The notes: generated from the sequence alone by a model not told the origin. 64,000 nucleotides of DNA from an uncultured beta proteobacterium (GCA_903821995.1 CAIJNI010000039.1:16139-80138); one strand, 5' to 3'; counted from the first letter of the stretch, positions 35,738 through 44,962 are shown. Made by a program: numbers and translations.

Positions 35738-36238
35738 ATGAAGAAAGTTTCAACAATATTGAGTCGATCGGTTATTGCACTTGTGGCAGGGGTTGCTGTT
35801 TCAAATGCATCTGCACAGTTATTAACTCATAAAGATATTACGGCAGCAATTGCAATGACTATGGCTCAGACTGCAATAGCGACCTGCAAAGATAATGGTT
35901 ATTCTGTGTCTATCAGTGTTGTTGGAAGAAATGGCGAACCTATTCTTCAGGTACGCGGAGATAACACTAATCCGCATACCTTAGAAAATAGTTTTCGTAA
36001 GGCGTACACTGCAAGGACATTTCGTGTTGCTTCAGGGGAAATTGAGACTCGTCTAAAAGCTGATCCGGCTTTTGCATTAATTCATTTAAGTAATGTGATT
36101 GCTAACCGTGGCGCTTTACCAATTAAATTCGGAGAAGAGACTATTGGTGGATTGGGAGCTTCGGGTGCGCCGGGCGGTGATAAAGATGAGGCTTGTGTAA
36201 AGGCGGCTTTGGATAAAGTAGCTGATCAATTGAAATAA
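35738..36238 (+). CDS. GlcG/HbpS-family exported protein
   Basis: 166 residues with a Sec signal ending SNASA-Q (about residue 27). The mature part has the GlcG/HbpS (DUF336) fold: CKDNGYSVSISVVGRNGEPI, then the Arg/Lys-rich AYTARTF and the C-terminal GGLGASGAPGGDKDEACVKAAL. Members bind haem or cobalamin or act as accessory proteins of glycolate metabolism; the exact ligand is unclear. AAGGAG precedes the ATG. A strong terminator follows. Confidence 0.88.
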   Translation: MKKVSTILSRSVIALVAGVAVSNASAQLLTHKDITAAIAMTMAQTAIATCKDNGYSVSISVVGRNGEPILQVRGDNTNPHTLENSFRKAYTARTFRVASGEIETRLKADPAFALIHLSNVIANRGALPIKFGEETIGGLGASGAPGGDKDEACVKAALDKVADQLK

Positions 36239-36273
36239 AGTTTTAGCAAATGATGTACTGATTTTCTTCATTT

Positions 36274-36310
36274 AAAAAATCGCAGGCTAAGAACAGTCTG
36301 CGATTTTTTT
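36274..36310 (+). terminator. Intrinsic terminator
   Basis: AAAAAATCGCAG pairs with CTGCGATTTTTT around a 12-base loop. Rho-independent pattern 35 bp after the GlcG-like gene. Confidence 0.85.
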
Positions 36311-36387
36311 ATCGAATGAAATAGTTTTTATCTAAGGGATGACATTTTAGAGCTCACAGGAGTTACTTTTCAGGGCAAAGTAATTTT

Positions 36388-37077
36388 TTATTTTGGAAAG
36401 GAAGCAGACCCCATTCGTGTGGCGAGTAATGAAGCTCTATTTTCAACCCACGGGGTATCACGAAACCGGTCTGAACGTTTCGGAGCCGGTAATATGGTGG
36501 CAAGCCAAGCTGCTTGGTATTCAGAAAGTTCTGAGGCATGAATCCCAAAATAATGATTAGCTGCAGCCTCAATTCCAAATATTCCCACTCCCCATTCAGC
36601 CACATTAAGGTAGATTTCAAATATTCTTCTTTTGCTTAAAGTTAACTCGAGCATTCCCGTAATAATTAACTCTTCTGACTTACGTAAATAACTTTGTTTT
36701 GGGGAAAGAAATAGATTCTTGCTCAGTTGCATTGAAATAGTTGATCCACCTCGCATAATCTTTCTTTTATGTATATTTTCTTTGGCGGCATTTTCGAGAG
36801 CTTTCCAATCTACACCATGGTGTTGCATAAATCCTGAATCTTCAGCCGTAATCACTGCTTGCTTGATTGATGTTGGCATTTGTCGATAGTCGAGCCAAGT
36901 GTGTTTTAAAGTGATTGTAGATTTTTGCTGTTTTAGGCGGGCTTGTTCTAGACTCATAAAAGAAGTCATGTGAGGATTGAACTTGATATACCAGAGTAAT
37001 TGAGCAGCAAAGAAACATTGTAGAAGGATAAATAAAATCAAAAAACAGGTGAAAGTACGATAAATAAAAGTCTTCAT
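36388..37077 (-). CDS. mtgA: Monofunctional peptidoglycan glycosyltransferase MtgA
   Basis: 229 residues with one N-terminal membrane anchor (TFTCFLILFILLQCFFAAQLL). The GT51 motifs follow in order: EDSGFMQHHGVDW with the catalytic Glu, GGSTISMQLSKNLFL, RKSEELIITGMLE and KRRIFEIYLNVAEWG. MtgA polymerises lipid II into glycan strands. Length is normal for the family. It stands alone on the minus strand. Confidence 0.95.
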   Translation of the reverse strand: MKTFIYRTFTCFLILFILLQCFFAAQLLWYIKFNPHMTSFMSLEQARLKQQKSTITLKHTWLDYRQMPTSIKQAVITAEDSGFMQHHGVDWKALENAAKENIHKRKIMRGGSTISMQLSKNLFLSPKQSYLRKSEELIITGMLELTLSKRRIFEIYLNVAEWGVGIFGIEAAANHYFGIHASELSEYQAAWLATILPAPKRSDRFRDTPWVENRASLLATRMGSASFPK

Positions 37078-37148
37078 ATGATCTATCGCACCCCATTGTG
37101 CATGTTAAATAGCCGCTTATTCTTCTTAAAGAAATTGGTATCTAGAGA

Positions 37149-37769
37149 TTATTGATTTATATCTATATCCTGAAGTAATTGACTGAGAGCCACGGGGCTA
37201 TTGACCAACATTTTTTCAAAAACGCGAGCTTTATGAACTTTGACTGTGGCGTCAGATATATCGAGTAGTTCACCTATTTCAATATTCATTAAGCCTTTTG
37301 CAACTAATTTAGCAACCTCAATTTCTCTTGGGGTTAATTCTTTAAATTTAATTAAAGAGGTTTCGTACGATTTTTTATCCCGTATTCGTTTTTCAGCTTC
37401 TAGCATTGCAATGGATATTGACTCCAAAAGTTTATCAAATGCAAAAGGCTTTAGAAGAAAATCAATTGCTCCAGCTTTTAGTCCTTTGATGATTTGTTCC
37501 TTGGTTGATTCCCCGCTAATAAAAATAATTGGAATATTTATTTTTAGACGATCCAGTTTCGATTGAATTTCTATGCCCGTGATTCTTGGCATTCTCATAT
37601 CTAGGAGCAAGATGCTTGGGCTTAAAACTTGTGGATCTTTCAAAAATTCATTGAATCCCTCAAAGGTCGAAACCGTATATCCATAGCTTGATAGAGACCG
37701 ATCTAGCGCTCTGCGCATCGAGTGGTCGTCGTCAATAATATAGATATGCCCCTGTGCCTTTTGCATCAT
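37149..37769 (-). CDS. FixJ/NarL-type response regulator, orphan
   Basis: 206 residues. The receiver domain begins HIYIIDDDHSMRRALDRSL with acidic pocket residues, the phospho-acceptor Asp in ILLLDMRMPRITG and Lys in FLLKPFAFDKLL. The C-terminal LuxR-type helix-turn-helix is LTPREIEVAKLVAKGLMNIEIGELL (in part). This is the FixJ/TodT pattern. No sensor kinase gene is next to it, so the partner is encoded elsewhere or lost. Confidence 0.92.
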   Translation of the reverse strand: MMQKAQGHIYIIDDDHSMRRALDRSLSSYGYTVSTFEGFNEFLKDPQVLSPSILLLDMRMPRITGIEIQSKLDRLKINIPIIFISGESTKEQIIKGLKAGAIDFLLKPFAFDKLLESISIAMLEAEKRIRDKKSYETSLIKFKELTPREIEVAKLVAKGLMNIEIGELLDISDATVKVHKARVFEKMLVNSPVALSQLLQDIDINQ

Positions 37770-38016
37770 TACTCAATATATTTGATTCGAAATCATCGTA
37801 GGATAAAGAATATCACGCTTGACTACCTTATCAAAAGTAAATAAGGACACGAAAAACGAGTTTGCCAAACAGGTCAATAGATATTGGAAGAGATTTGTCT
37901 TTGAATAATAAGAAACTATAGTGAGTGACGAGTAAAAGCAGGGCTACTTGAGAGCTTTTAGAGCTTTAGACTGATGACGATGACTAAATGAGATATTAGA
38001 GCGAGATGCAAGAGGC

Positions 38017-38133
38017 TCAGTTTATTAAAGGGTTATTTTGCGAGTGTGAATCAAAGCCTAAATAAATGCCCCAAATAATAATCATGCTAAGTAGAAGGAT
38101 AAAAATCAAAAGAAGTTGTTTTAATAGGTCCAT
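38017..38133 (-). CDS. Predicted 38-residue membrane peptide
   Basis: A short frame with start ATG at 38133 and stop TGA at 38017. It encodes MDLLKQLLLIFILLLSMIII followed by WGIYLGFDSHSQNNPLIN: one strong hydrophobic helix and a polar tail. GAGGA nine bases before the ATG is a good ribosome site. No other gene is annotated in this 540-bp gap. Real small membrane proteins look like this, but so can chance frames in A+T-rich DNA. Confidence 0.45.
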   Translation of the reverse strand: MDLLKQLLLIFILLLSMIIIWGIYLGFDSHSQNNPLIN

Positions 38134-38313
38134 GTTGAATTTTCCTCGTCTAATTTCTTTTAGATCGAGAGAAAGTCCAATAACTTACGTTTTATAGGCT
38201 TTTTTATTCATTGACTACTCATGTCAATAATTTCCCACTTAAATTAGCTCCTCGATTAAATTTTATTGTCTAATCAAAGAGATAACTGATGAGTTGTTAA
38301 CTGGGTATTATTT

Positions 38314-39096
38314 TTATTGGGCGGTCCATCCCCCGTCAATGGGGATAATTGCCCCGGTAATTGATGCGGCATCATCTGAAATCAAATAGTTGGCTAGTGC
38401 AGCCACTTCTTCAATGGTTACAAATTTTTTGCTAGGCTGAGCTGCTAGTAAAACATCCTTAATCACCTGCTCTTCAGTCAGACCACGCGCTTTGGCAGTA
38501 TCAGGGATCTGTTTTTGTACTAGAGGTGTCCACACATATCCAGGGCAGATGGCATTCATGGTGATGCCAAAGGTAGCTGTTTCTAGGGCAACAGTTTTAG
38601 TAAGGCCAGCAATGCCATGCTTAGCTGCAACATAAGCGGATTTAAAGGGTGAAGCTACGAGTGCATGGGCAGAGGCGATATTAATAATTCTGCCCCAACC
38701 TTTTTCTTTCATTTTGGGCAATGCACAGTGGATCGTATGGAAACTTCCGCTGAGGTTAATGGCTAAAATGGCATTCCACTTTTCAATTGGAAAATCTTCA
38801 ATGGGGCTAACGAATTGGATGCCGGCATTATTTACAATAATATCAATGGCTCCAAATTCCGTTTCAACATCGCGAACCATCTTTTCGATTTGCTCAGGCA
38901 TTGATATATCAGCATTGCTATAGCGGACTTCAATTCCAAATTCTTTGGCTAGACTCGTTTGAATTTTTAATATATCCGAGGGGTCTCCAAAGCCATTAAG
39001 AATGATGTTATGACCTTGTGAAGCTAATTTCTTTGCGATTCCCAACCCAATGCCGCTTGTGGAACCAGTAATAAGCGCTACTTTTGCTGATGTCAT
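38314..39096 (-). CDS. bdhA: 3-Hydroxybutyrate dehydrogenase
   Basis: 260-residue short-chain dehydrogenase that interconverts D-3-hydroxybutyrate and acetoacetate, used in polyhydroxybutyrate turnover. The cofactor loop is TGSTSGIGLGIA (NAD type), NNAGIQFVSPIEDFP follows and the catalytic triad is in INIASAHALVAS/SAYVAAKHG. The segment PGYVWTPLVQKQIPDTAKARG matches the 3-hydroxybutyrate dehydrogenase lid and separates it from other SDRs. Monocistronic. Confidence 0.93.
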   Translation of the reverse strand: MTSAKVALITGSTSGIGLGIAKKLASQGHNIILNGFGDPSDILKIQTSLAKEFGIEVRYSNADISMPEQIEKMVRDVETEFGAIDIIVNNAGIQFVSPIEDFPIEKWNAILAINLSGSFHTIHCALPKMKEKGWGRIINIASAHALVASPFKSAYVAAKHGIAGLTKTVALETATFGITMNAICPGYVWTPLVQKQIPDTAKARGLTEEQVIKDVLLAAQPSKKFVTIEEVAALANYLISDDAASITGAIIPIDGGWTAQ

Positions 39097-39277
39097 AAAT
39101 GCTCCTAAATAAGTAAGATTAAATCAAATTTGTTTTGTCTATTGTGAATAGTTTATGGGTCAATTCTAAGCAGAAAGTATTTTTTGAATGATATTTCATC
39201 TAAATGACATATGTTGTTGAGAAACTGGACAAATTATTCTAGGTGTATTGTTTTTTAACTTTATTGTAGGTGAACAA

Positions 39278-40174
39278 ATGGATCAATCAGACTTAAATTA
39301 CCGTATTCATCAAGAAATTATGGATAGTTTAGATGAAGAGCTTGAACTTGAAATTGATGATGATCGCCTTGGTGGTGCATTGGGCCTTGAGGGGCAAAAA
39401 GCTGAGAGACAAAAGTACTTTTCAGAGTTACTCCGTTTGCAGGGGGAGTTAGTGAAGTTACAAGATTGGGTATCGCATAAAAAGCTTAAAGTAGTTGTTT
39501 TATTTGAAGGTCGGGATTCGGCGGGCAAAGGTGGGGCCATTAAAAGGATCACCCAACGTTTAAATCCTCGGGTATGTCGAGTCGCGGCCTTGCCAGCGCC
39601 TAATGAGCGTGAGCGCACACAATGGTACTTTCAACGTTATATTTCTCATTTGCCAGCGGGTGGAGAAATTGTCTTATTCGATCGAAGTTGGTATAACCGT
39701 GCCGGCGTAGAGAAGGTGATGGAGTTTTGCAATGATGAACAGTATGAAGAATTCTTTCGAGACGTTCCTGAATTTGAAAATATGCTCATACGTTCGGGAA
39801 TCATACTCGTCAAATATTGGTTTTCTATTACAGATGATGAACAACATCTTCGGTTCATGATGCGGATTAATGACCCGCTAAAACAATGGAAGCTTTCCCC
39901 TATGGATCTTGAATCGAGAAGAAATTGGGAAAAGTACACTAAAGCTAAAGAATATATGTTGGAAAAAACTTCAACACAATCATCACCCTGGTGGATAGTT
40001 GCCGCAAATGATAAGAAAAGAGCTCGAATTAATTGCATTAGTCATTTACTAGAGCAGATTCCCTATGAAACTGTTGATCACCCCATGGTTGATTTACCTG
40101 CAAGGGTTCATAATCCAGACTATATACGCGGACCAATTCCGCCAGAGATGTATGTACCTGATGTGTTTAGTTAA
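39278..40174 (+). CDS. ppk2: Polyphosphate kinase 2
   Basis: About 298 residues. PPK2 transfers phosphate from polyphosphate to nucleoside diphosphates. Walker A is FEGRDSAGKGGAIKR, the lid region has RVAALPAPNERERTQWYFQR and Walker B is LFDRSWYNRAGVE, as in class I PPK2. AGGTGA upstream supports ATG 39278 rather than the TTG at 39248. It complements PPK1 at 9779: one makes polyphosphate, this one likely spends it. Confidence 0.95.
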   Translation: MDQSDLNYRIHQEIMDSLDEELELEIDDDRLGGALGLEGQKAERQKYFSELLRLQGELVKLQDWVSHKKLKVVVLFEGRDSAGKGGAIKRITQRLNPRVCRVAALPAPNERERTQWYFQRYISHLPAGGEIVLFDRSWYNRAGVEKVMEFCNDEQYEEFFRDVPEFENMLIRSGIILVKYWFSITDDEQHLRFMMRINDPLKQWKLSPMDLESRRNWEKYTKAKEYMLEKTSTQSSPWWIVAANDKKRARINCISHLLEQIPYETVDHPMVDLPARVHNPDYIRGPIPPEMYVPDVFS

Positions 40175-40311
40175 ACATAAGTAAGGTGCTAGAAGGCTGA
40201 AATAGTTGAGTATTTTCAGTAGTATCTCTTTGTTCGTATATATCCCAACTTGAATAAATTCCCAAAAAGCATTAAAAATACAGTTGAAGAAAATAACATT
40301 GAGGAGAAAGA

Positions 40312-41313
40312 ATGACGCAATTGATGACGATGGCTCAAACTCGGAGAGCTGATACCTTAGCGGTGCATTCTTTAGACGAGTATGTTATTTCTGTTCCTAA
40401 TTTAGATGAAGCTTATGAGTTTTATGACTTATTTGGGTTAAAGCCTGTGCGTATGGGAAATGAATTGCACTTGTATGCCCATAATAATCCGCATCGCTAT
40501 GCAAGAATTAAGCAAGGATCCAAAAAAAGGCTTTTATGGCTCAGCTTCGGAGTGTATGCGCAGGATTACGATGCAATGGTTACTCATATTAAAGCTTCTA
40601 AGGTAGAAATTATTTCTGCGCCAGAAGGTGAAGATGAAAAGGGAATTTGGATTAAGAGTTCAGATGGTTTTCCTGTGCAAGTCAAAATTGCCGAGAAATC
40701 ATCACCTTCCATGTCTCCACCGAGGAAAATAGAGCCAGAATCCAATGGCCAAGGCCGATCACCAAATAAGTCAAAGGTTTTAAAGGTTCATCCGCTCTAT
40801 ATGTCCCATGTTTTGATTTTTACTAAAAGCGTAAACGGTGCTTTGGAGTTTTATGGGAAATTGCTAGGTCTTCGCCTTTCTGATTCCGCTGGAGATGATT
40901 TGATTGGATTTGTCCACAGTCCTCATGGAAGTGACCACCATTTATTGGCATTTTTAAAAGCGGATGACTATGGTTTTCACCATAGTAGTTGGACTGTGCA
41001 GTCGATTGATGAAGTTGGGTTGGGGTCAATGCAAATGAATGCTGCTGGTTTTAAAGAAGGTTGGGGGGTAGGTCGTCATGTTTTAGGCTCAAATTACTTT
41101 AGGTATATTCAGGATCCTTGGGGAAGTTTTATTGAGTACTCTTATGACATTGACTTTGTTCCTCATGATTTAGATTGGCCCGCTGCAAATCATCCACCTG
41201 ATGACTCGTTATATGCCTGGGGGCCTGATGTATATGAAGAATTTGGGGTTAACTTCGAAGTGGTAGGGCAACAATTTAAGCCCAAGAGAATTCATCCTGA
41301 GCAGGTTACTTAA
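40312..41313 (+). CDS. Two-domain VOC protein, extradiol-dioxygenase-like
   Basis: 333 residues with two vicinal-oxygen-chelate modules, as in type I extradiol dioxygenases. The first opens LDEYVISVPNLDEAYEFYDLFGL, the second MSHVLIFTKSVNGALEFYGKLLGL. Metal-ligand candidates in module 2 are His in YMSHVLIF, His in DYGFHHSSW and Glu in GSFIEYSYDID, the H-H-E set of ring-cleaving enzymes. A charged linker of about 30 residues separates the modules. First gene of a codirectional catabolic-looking run (40.3-45 kb). GAGGAG precedes the ATG. Confidence 0.8.
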   Translation: MTQLMTMAQTRRADTLAVHSLDEYVISVPNLDEAYEFYDLFGLKPVRMGNELHLYAHNNPHRYARIKQGSKKRLLWLSFGVYAQDYDAMVTHIKASKVEIISAPEGEDEKGIWIKSSDGFPVQVKIAEKSSPSMSPPRKIEPESNGQGRSPNKSKVLKVHPLYMSHVLIFTKSVNGALEFYGKLLGLRLSDSAGDDLIGFVHSPHGSDHHLLAFLKADDYGFHHSSWTVQSIDEVGLGSMQMNAAGFKEGWGVGRHVLGSNYFRYIQDPWGSFIEYSYDIDFVPHDLDWPAANHPPDDSLYAWGPDVYEEFGVNFEVVGQQFKPKRIHPEQVT

Positions 41314-41450
41314 TTCGTAGGGTGCTTTTTCTATTGATGATAGGGATCTTTCCTGAGTTCTTTGTTTAGTTTTGTGTTTGTTCAAATGAAGTCTAGAGTT
41401 GCTTTGGGTTAAGATACGAGTTACAAAAAGTATATTGTTAGGAGATTTTT

Positions 41451-41738
41451 ATGATTTTTGCATTTTTTTTGTTAGACCGCCCAGGAGCTCGTGAATTACG
41501 TCTAGAAAAAAGGCCTGAACACAAAGAGTACCTTGCTAAGGTAGGTGATCAAATATCCTTTGCAGGTCCGCTTAAAAATGATGATGATAGTGAAATGGTG
41601 GGTAGTTTGTTAGTGATTGACTTTCCTAATCGTGAAGAAGCTCAAAAGTGGATGCATAATGAGCCTTTTTATCGTTATGGAGTCTATGCTAGTGCATCAA
41701 TTTACCCATTTGAGAATCTCTGGCACCCCAAAAAGTAG
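41451..41738 (+). CDS. YciI-family protein
   Basis: 95 residues with the YCII fold: MIFAFFLLDRPGARELRLEKR, HKEYLAKVGDQISFAGPL, and a C-terminal EPFYRYGVYASASIYPFE in which the usual DPF/EPF turn is conserved. Members resemble muconolactone isomerase-like small enzymes and often sit in degradation clusters. A His/Asp catalytic pair is not clearly recognisable. Between the VOC and FAH genes. Confidence 0.88.
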   Translation: MIFAFFLLDRPGARELRLEKRPEHKEYLAKVGDQISFAGPLKNDDDSEMVGSLLVIDFPNREEAQKWMHNEPFYRYGVYASASIYPFENLWHPKK

Positions 41739-41850
41739 GAACTGCCACTAAATAACTTATTCATGAGTCATGTTTTGTCTTGAGTTGGGATTACACTCAA
41801 GTAAAGACAAATTTAAACTAACCCACTTTTAATTTTTTAAGGAACTTAAT

Positions 41851-42708
41851 ATGCGCTTATTACGATTTAAAACTGCTGATGGCCATCCTGCTTTAGGTGC
41901 TAGAGTCGGAAATGAAGTCATTAATTTGACTGAACTTGGATTACCTGGAACCCTGGATGAGTTATTGCGCCATGGTCACGCTGGGATGGCTTCTGCGAAA
42001 GCTGCCATTGAAAAAGCGACAAAGAAGATTCCGTTAGCTGGTTTGCAATATTTGCCACCTTTGCATCATCCTCATAAGGCGTTTGCGATTGGTCTGAATT
42101 ATGCTGATCATGCTGCAGAAGGTAATTTTGCTAAGCCAACGATGCCTGTCTTATTTCAGAGATATCCAACATCGTGGGTTGCACATGGTGAGGCCATTGT
42201 TCGTCCAAAAGTTTCTACTCAATTTGATTACGAGGGCGAATTTGTCATTGTGATTGGCAAATCAGGAAAATATATTAAAAAAGAAAATGCCTTAGAGCAC
42301 ATTGCTGGTTACAGTTTGTTTAATGATGGGTCAATTCGTGATTATCAATTTAAATCCAGTCAGTGGTTATGGGGTAAAAACTTTGATAAGAGTGGAAGTT
42401 TTGGTCCGGAGTTTGTTACAGCAGACGAGTTGCCAGCTGGCATGAAGGGCTTAAAAATTGAGACTCGTTTAAATGGTCAAGTACTGCAATCTGCCAATAC
42501 AAATGACATGATTTTTGATGTGCCAACTTTAATTGAGGCCTGCTCTGATGGTATGGAACTTCATCCTGGAGATATGATTATTTCTGGAACGCCCTCAGGT
42601 GTTGGATTTGCTCGCAAACCCCCAATTTTTATGAAACATGGGGATGTGTGTGAAGTTGAAGTTGAGCATTTAGGGATTTTAAGTAATCCAGTCGTTGACG
42701 AAGCATAA
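41851..42708 (+). CDS. Fumarylacetoacetate hydrolase-family protein
   Basis: 285 residues. The core has IGLNYADHAAEGNFAKP, metal ligands in FDYEGEFVIVIGKSG (Glu pair) and NDGSIRDYQFKSSQWLWGKNFD (Asp), and the C-terminal MIISGTPSGVGFARKPP. FAH-family enzymes act as C-C hydrolases, decarboxylases or isomerases late in aromatic meta-cleavage pathways. Beside the VOC gene this suggests ring cleavage followed by hydrolysis or decarboxylation. Substrate unknown. Confidence 0.93.
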   Translation: MRLLRFKTADGHPALGARVGNEVINLTELGLPGTLDELLRHGHAGMASAKAAIEKATKKIPLAGLQYLPPLHHPHKAFAIGLNYADHAAEGNFAKPTMPVLFQRYPTSWVAHGEAIVRPKVSTQFDYEGEFVIVIGKSGKYIKKENALEHIAGYSLFNDGSIRDYQFKSSQWLWGKNFDKSGSFGPEFVTADELPAGMKGLKIETRLNGQVLQSANTNDMIFDVPTLIEACSDGMELHPGDMIISGTPSGVGFARKPPIFMKHGDVCEVEVEHLGILSNPVVDEA

Positions 42709-42731
42709 TTCAAGATTACAAGCTAACCCAT

Positions 42732-42759
42732 AAACAACCAATCTTCGGAGTGGTTGTTT
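42732..42759 (+). terminator. Hairpin between FAH and dehalogenase genes
   Basis: AAACAACCA (42732-42740) pairs with TGGTTGTTT (42751-42759) around a 10-base loop. Weak downstream T content, so it may attenuate rather than end the transcript. Confidence 0.6.
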
Positions 42760-42777
42760 GTATAAGGAAGTAGGCTA

Positions 42778-43467
42778 ATGTATAAAGTTGTTGTTTTTGA
42801 TGCTTATGGAACGCTCTTTGATGTGTACTCAATGAGTGAGTTAGCTGATACATTGTTTCCTGGTCATGGTGCTGCATTGTCGACGATGTGGCGAGATAAG
42901 CAAATTGAATATACTCGCTTAGTCAGTATGGCTGACCCCATAGCCTCTGAAGGTACAAAACACTATCTCCCATTTTGGGAGATCACCATCTTGGCTCTAC
43001 GCTACACTTGTGAGCGACTAAAGCTAGAATTATCTGAATATCAAGAAATGGCCCTAATGGAGCAGTATGCCAAGCTCAGAGTTTTTGATGACTGTCTAGG
43101 GACTTTGTCTGGATTAAAAGACAGGGGTATTTCTTTGTCCATCCTCTCCAATGGTAGTCAAGAGATGCTTAATAAAGTGGTTAAAAATAATCACATGTCA
43201 CATTTATTTGACAAGTTAATATCTGTAGATGAAGTTTGTCAATTCAAAATCTTGCCTGTGACATACCAACTTGTTTTAGATGAATATAAATGTTTAAAAA
43301 ATGAGGTACTATTTGTATCTTGTAATGCCTGGGATGTTGTTGGGGCAGCGTGGTTTGGATTTGATACCTATTGGGTCAATCGTCAGTCCTGGCCATATGA
43401 AAAGATTGGATTCAAGCCAACGATTGAAGCCGCTAATTTATTGCAGCTCACTCATATCGTTAAGTAG
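42778..43467 (+). CDS. Type II (S)-2-haloacid dehalogenase
   Basis: 229-residue HAD enzyme. The nucleophile Asp lies in VVFDAYGTLFDV. The WRDKQIEYTRLVSM motif carries the Arg that contacts halide. SILSNGS gives the Ser/Asn pair. The Lys is at FKILPVTYQLVLDEY and the acidic site is in SCNAWDVVGAAWFG. All match type II dehalogenases, which convert (S)-2-haloacids to (R)-2-hydroxyacids. In this cluster, halogenated acid intermediates may be substrates; natural alternatives exist. Confidence 0.88.
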   Translation: MYKVVVFDAYGTLFDVYSMSELADTLFPGHGAALSTMWRDKQIEYTRLVSMADPIASEGTKHYLPFWEITILALRYTCERLKLELSEYQEMALMEQYAKLRVFDDCLGTLSGLKDRGISLSILSNGSQEMLNKVVKNNHMSHLFDKLISVDEVCQFKILPVTYQLVLDEYKCLKNEVLFVSCNAWDVVGAAWFGFDTYWVNRQSWPYEKIGFKPTIEAANLLQLTHIVK

Positions 43468-43503
43468 TTTAATTGCATTTAATATTATTTATCAGGAGAT
43501 TAC

Positions 43504-44190
43504 ATGATTAAGTTTTACTATCACACCTCACCCAACCCAGTTAAAGTCGCACTGATGCTAGAAGAGTCGGGATTAGCTTATGAATTAGTACCTGTAGACA
43601 CGCGCAAGGGTGAACAACATTCACCAGAGTATAAAAAAATTAATCCTAATGCTAAAACACCAGCAATTGTTGATGGCGGTATTCGGGTCTTTGATAGTAA
43701 TGCCATTATGCTTTATTTAGGAGAAAAAACTGGGCAATTTATACCTCCAAATACTCCTGAAAATCATGCAGAGATGTATTCCTGGTTGATGTTTATTGCT
43801 TCAGGAATTGGCCCATACTGTGGACAGGCAGTTCACTTTAAGCATTTTGCCCCAGAGCCAAAAGAGTATGCGGTGAATCGCTATGATTTTGAAGCTTGGC
43901 GTCACTGGTCGATTATCAACGACCATTTGGCAGAACAAACATATATGCTCAAAGCTGGATACAGCATTGTTGATATGTCAGTATGGGGATGGGCGCGCAT
44001 GATTCCATTTATTTTAGGAGCAGATGCTTGGGAAAAGTTGCCTCACATTAAACGTCTAATGGATGAGATCAATGCTAGACCAGCGGCAATTAGAGCTGAG
44101 GCGTTAAAAACAAAGCATCAATTTAAAACTGAAATCGACGCTGATGCTAGAAAAAATCTTTTTCCAGCAAACGAGAGAATCGGTGTTTAA
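43504..44190 (+). CDS. Glutathione S-transferase-family protein
   Basis: 228 residues with an N-terminal thioredoxin-like domain (IKFYYHTSPNPVKVALMLEESG, the Ser/Thr region of the nucleophile; cis-Pro in AKTPAIVDGG; DSNAIMLYLGEKTG) and an all-helical C-terminal domain (WGWARMIPFILG). Ure2p/YfcG-like. Close relative of the next gene. Such enzymes perform GSH-dependent thiolysis, dehalogenation or peroxidase reactions. Confidence 0.92.
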   Translation: MIKFYYHTSPNPVKVALMLEESGLAYELVPVDTRKGEQHSPEYKKINPNAKTPAIVDGGIRVFDSNAIMLYLGEKTGQFIPPNTPENHAEMYSWLMFIASGIGPYCGQAVHFKHFAPEPKEYAVNRYDFEAWRHWSIINDHLAEQTYMLKAGYSIVDMSVWGWARMIPFILGADAWEKLPHIKRLMDEINARPAAIRAEALKTKHQFKTEIDADARKNLFPANERIGV

Positions 44191-44217
44191 TTAAATTAAT
44201 TGATATAGGAGAGCACA

Positions 44218-44955
44218 ATGGCATCAACACATAAGACTAAAGAAAAAGCCCTTATTGAGGTTTACTCTTGGGCAACGCCTAATGGGCATAAAGTTCACAT
44301 CATGTTAGAAGAGTGTGGTTTTAAATTGGGTAAAGATTGGAAAGCCATTCCAGTGAATATTGGTGAGGGTGATCAGTTTAAAGAAGAGTTTTTAAAGATT
44401 AGCCCTAATAATAAAATCCCTGCTCTCATTGATCCTCATGGGCCAGATGGTAAACCGATGAGTGTTTTTGAAACCGGCGCAATTTTGTTATATCTTGCTG
44501 GTAAAACGGGTAAATTTTTGCCTAAGTCAACACGTGAGAAGTATGAAGTCTTGCAATGGTTAATGTTTCAGATGGGAGGGGTTGGACCGATGTTAGGCCA
44601 AACGCATCACTTTCGTCTCTACGCCCCTGAGAAAATTGAATATGCAATTAACCGCTATACCAATGAGACTAAAAGAATTTATGGAGTGATAGAAAAACAG
44701 CTTTCTAAGAATGCATATATCGCCGGAAAAGCCTACAGTATCGCTGATATTGCAATTTTTCCTTGGTTAAGAAACTGGAAAAATCAAGGGGTTGAGATTA
44801 GCGACTTTCCTCATTTAGAGAAATGGTTTAATCAAATTAGTGAACGTCCTGCAGTCATTAGAGGGGTTGAGGTATTAACTAATTTAAGAAAACCATTTAT
44901 GGATGATAAATCTAAAGAAACTCTCTTCGGTACGACACAGTACGCTAAGCGATAA
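44218..44955 (+). CDS. Glutathione S-transferase-family protein
   Basis: 245 residues of the YfcG/Ure2p type. The N-terminus has WATPNGHKVHIMLEECG with the Asn expected in GSH contact, KIPALIDPHGPDGKP for cis-Pro and ETGAILLYLAGKTGKF. The C-terminal domain has IADIAIFPWLRNWKNQGV. It forms a tandem pair with the preceding GST, 28 bp apart, and shares the FLPKSTREKYE-type linker. A terminator-like hairpin follows. Confidence 0.92.
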   Translation: MASTHKTKEKALIEVYSWATPNGHKVHIMLEECGFKLGKDWKAIPVNIGEGDQFKEEFLKISPNNKIPALIDPHGPDGKPMSVFETGAILLYLAGKTGKFLPKSTREKYEVLQWLMFQMGGVGPMLGQTHHFRLYAPEKIEYAINRYTNETKRIYGVIEKQLSKNAYIAGKAYSIADIAIFPWLRNWKNQGVEISDFPHLEKWFNQISERPAVIRGVEVLTNLRKPFMDDKSKETLFGTTQYAKR

Positions 44956-44962
44956 GATGTTT

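Noticed and set aside
39193..39214. Pho-box-like repeat before ppk2
   Set aside because: ATTTCATCTAA-ATGACATATGT matches the unit at only about 6 and 7 of 11 positions, and no -10 at the expected spacing was found.
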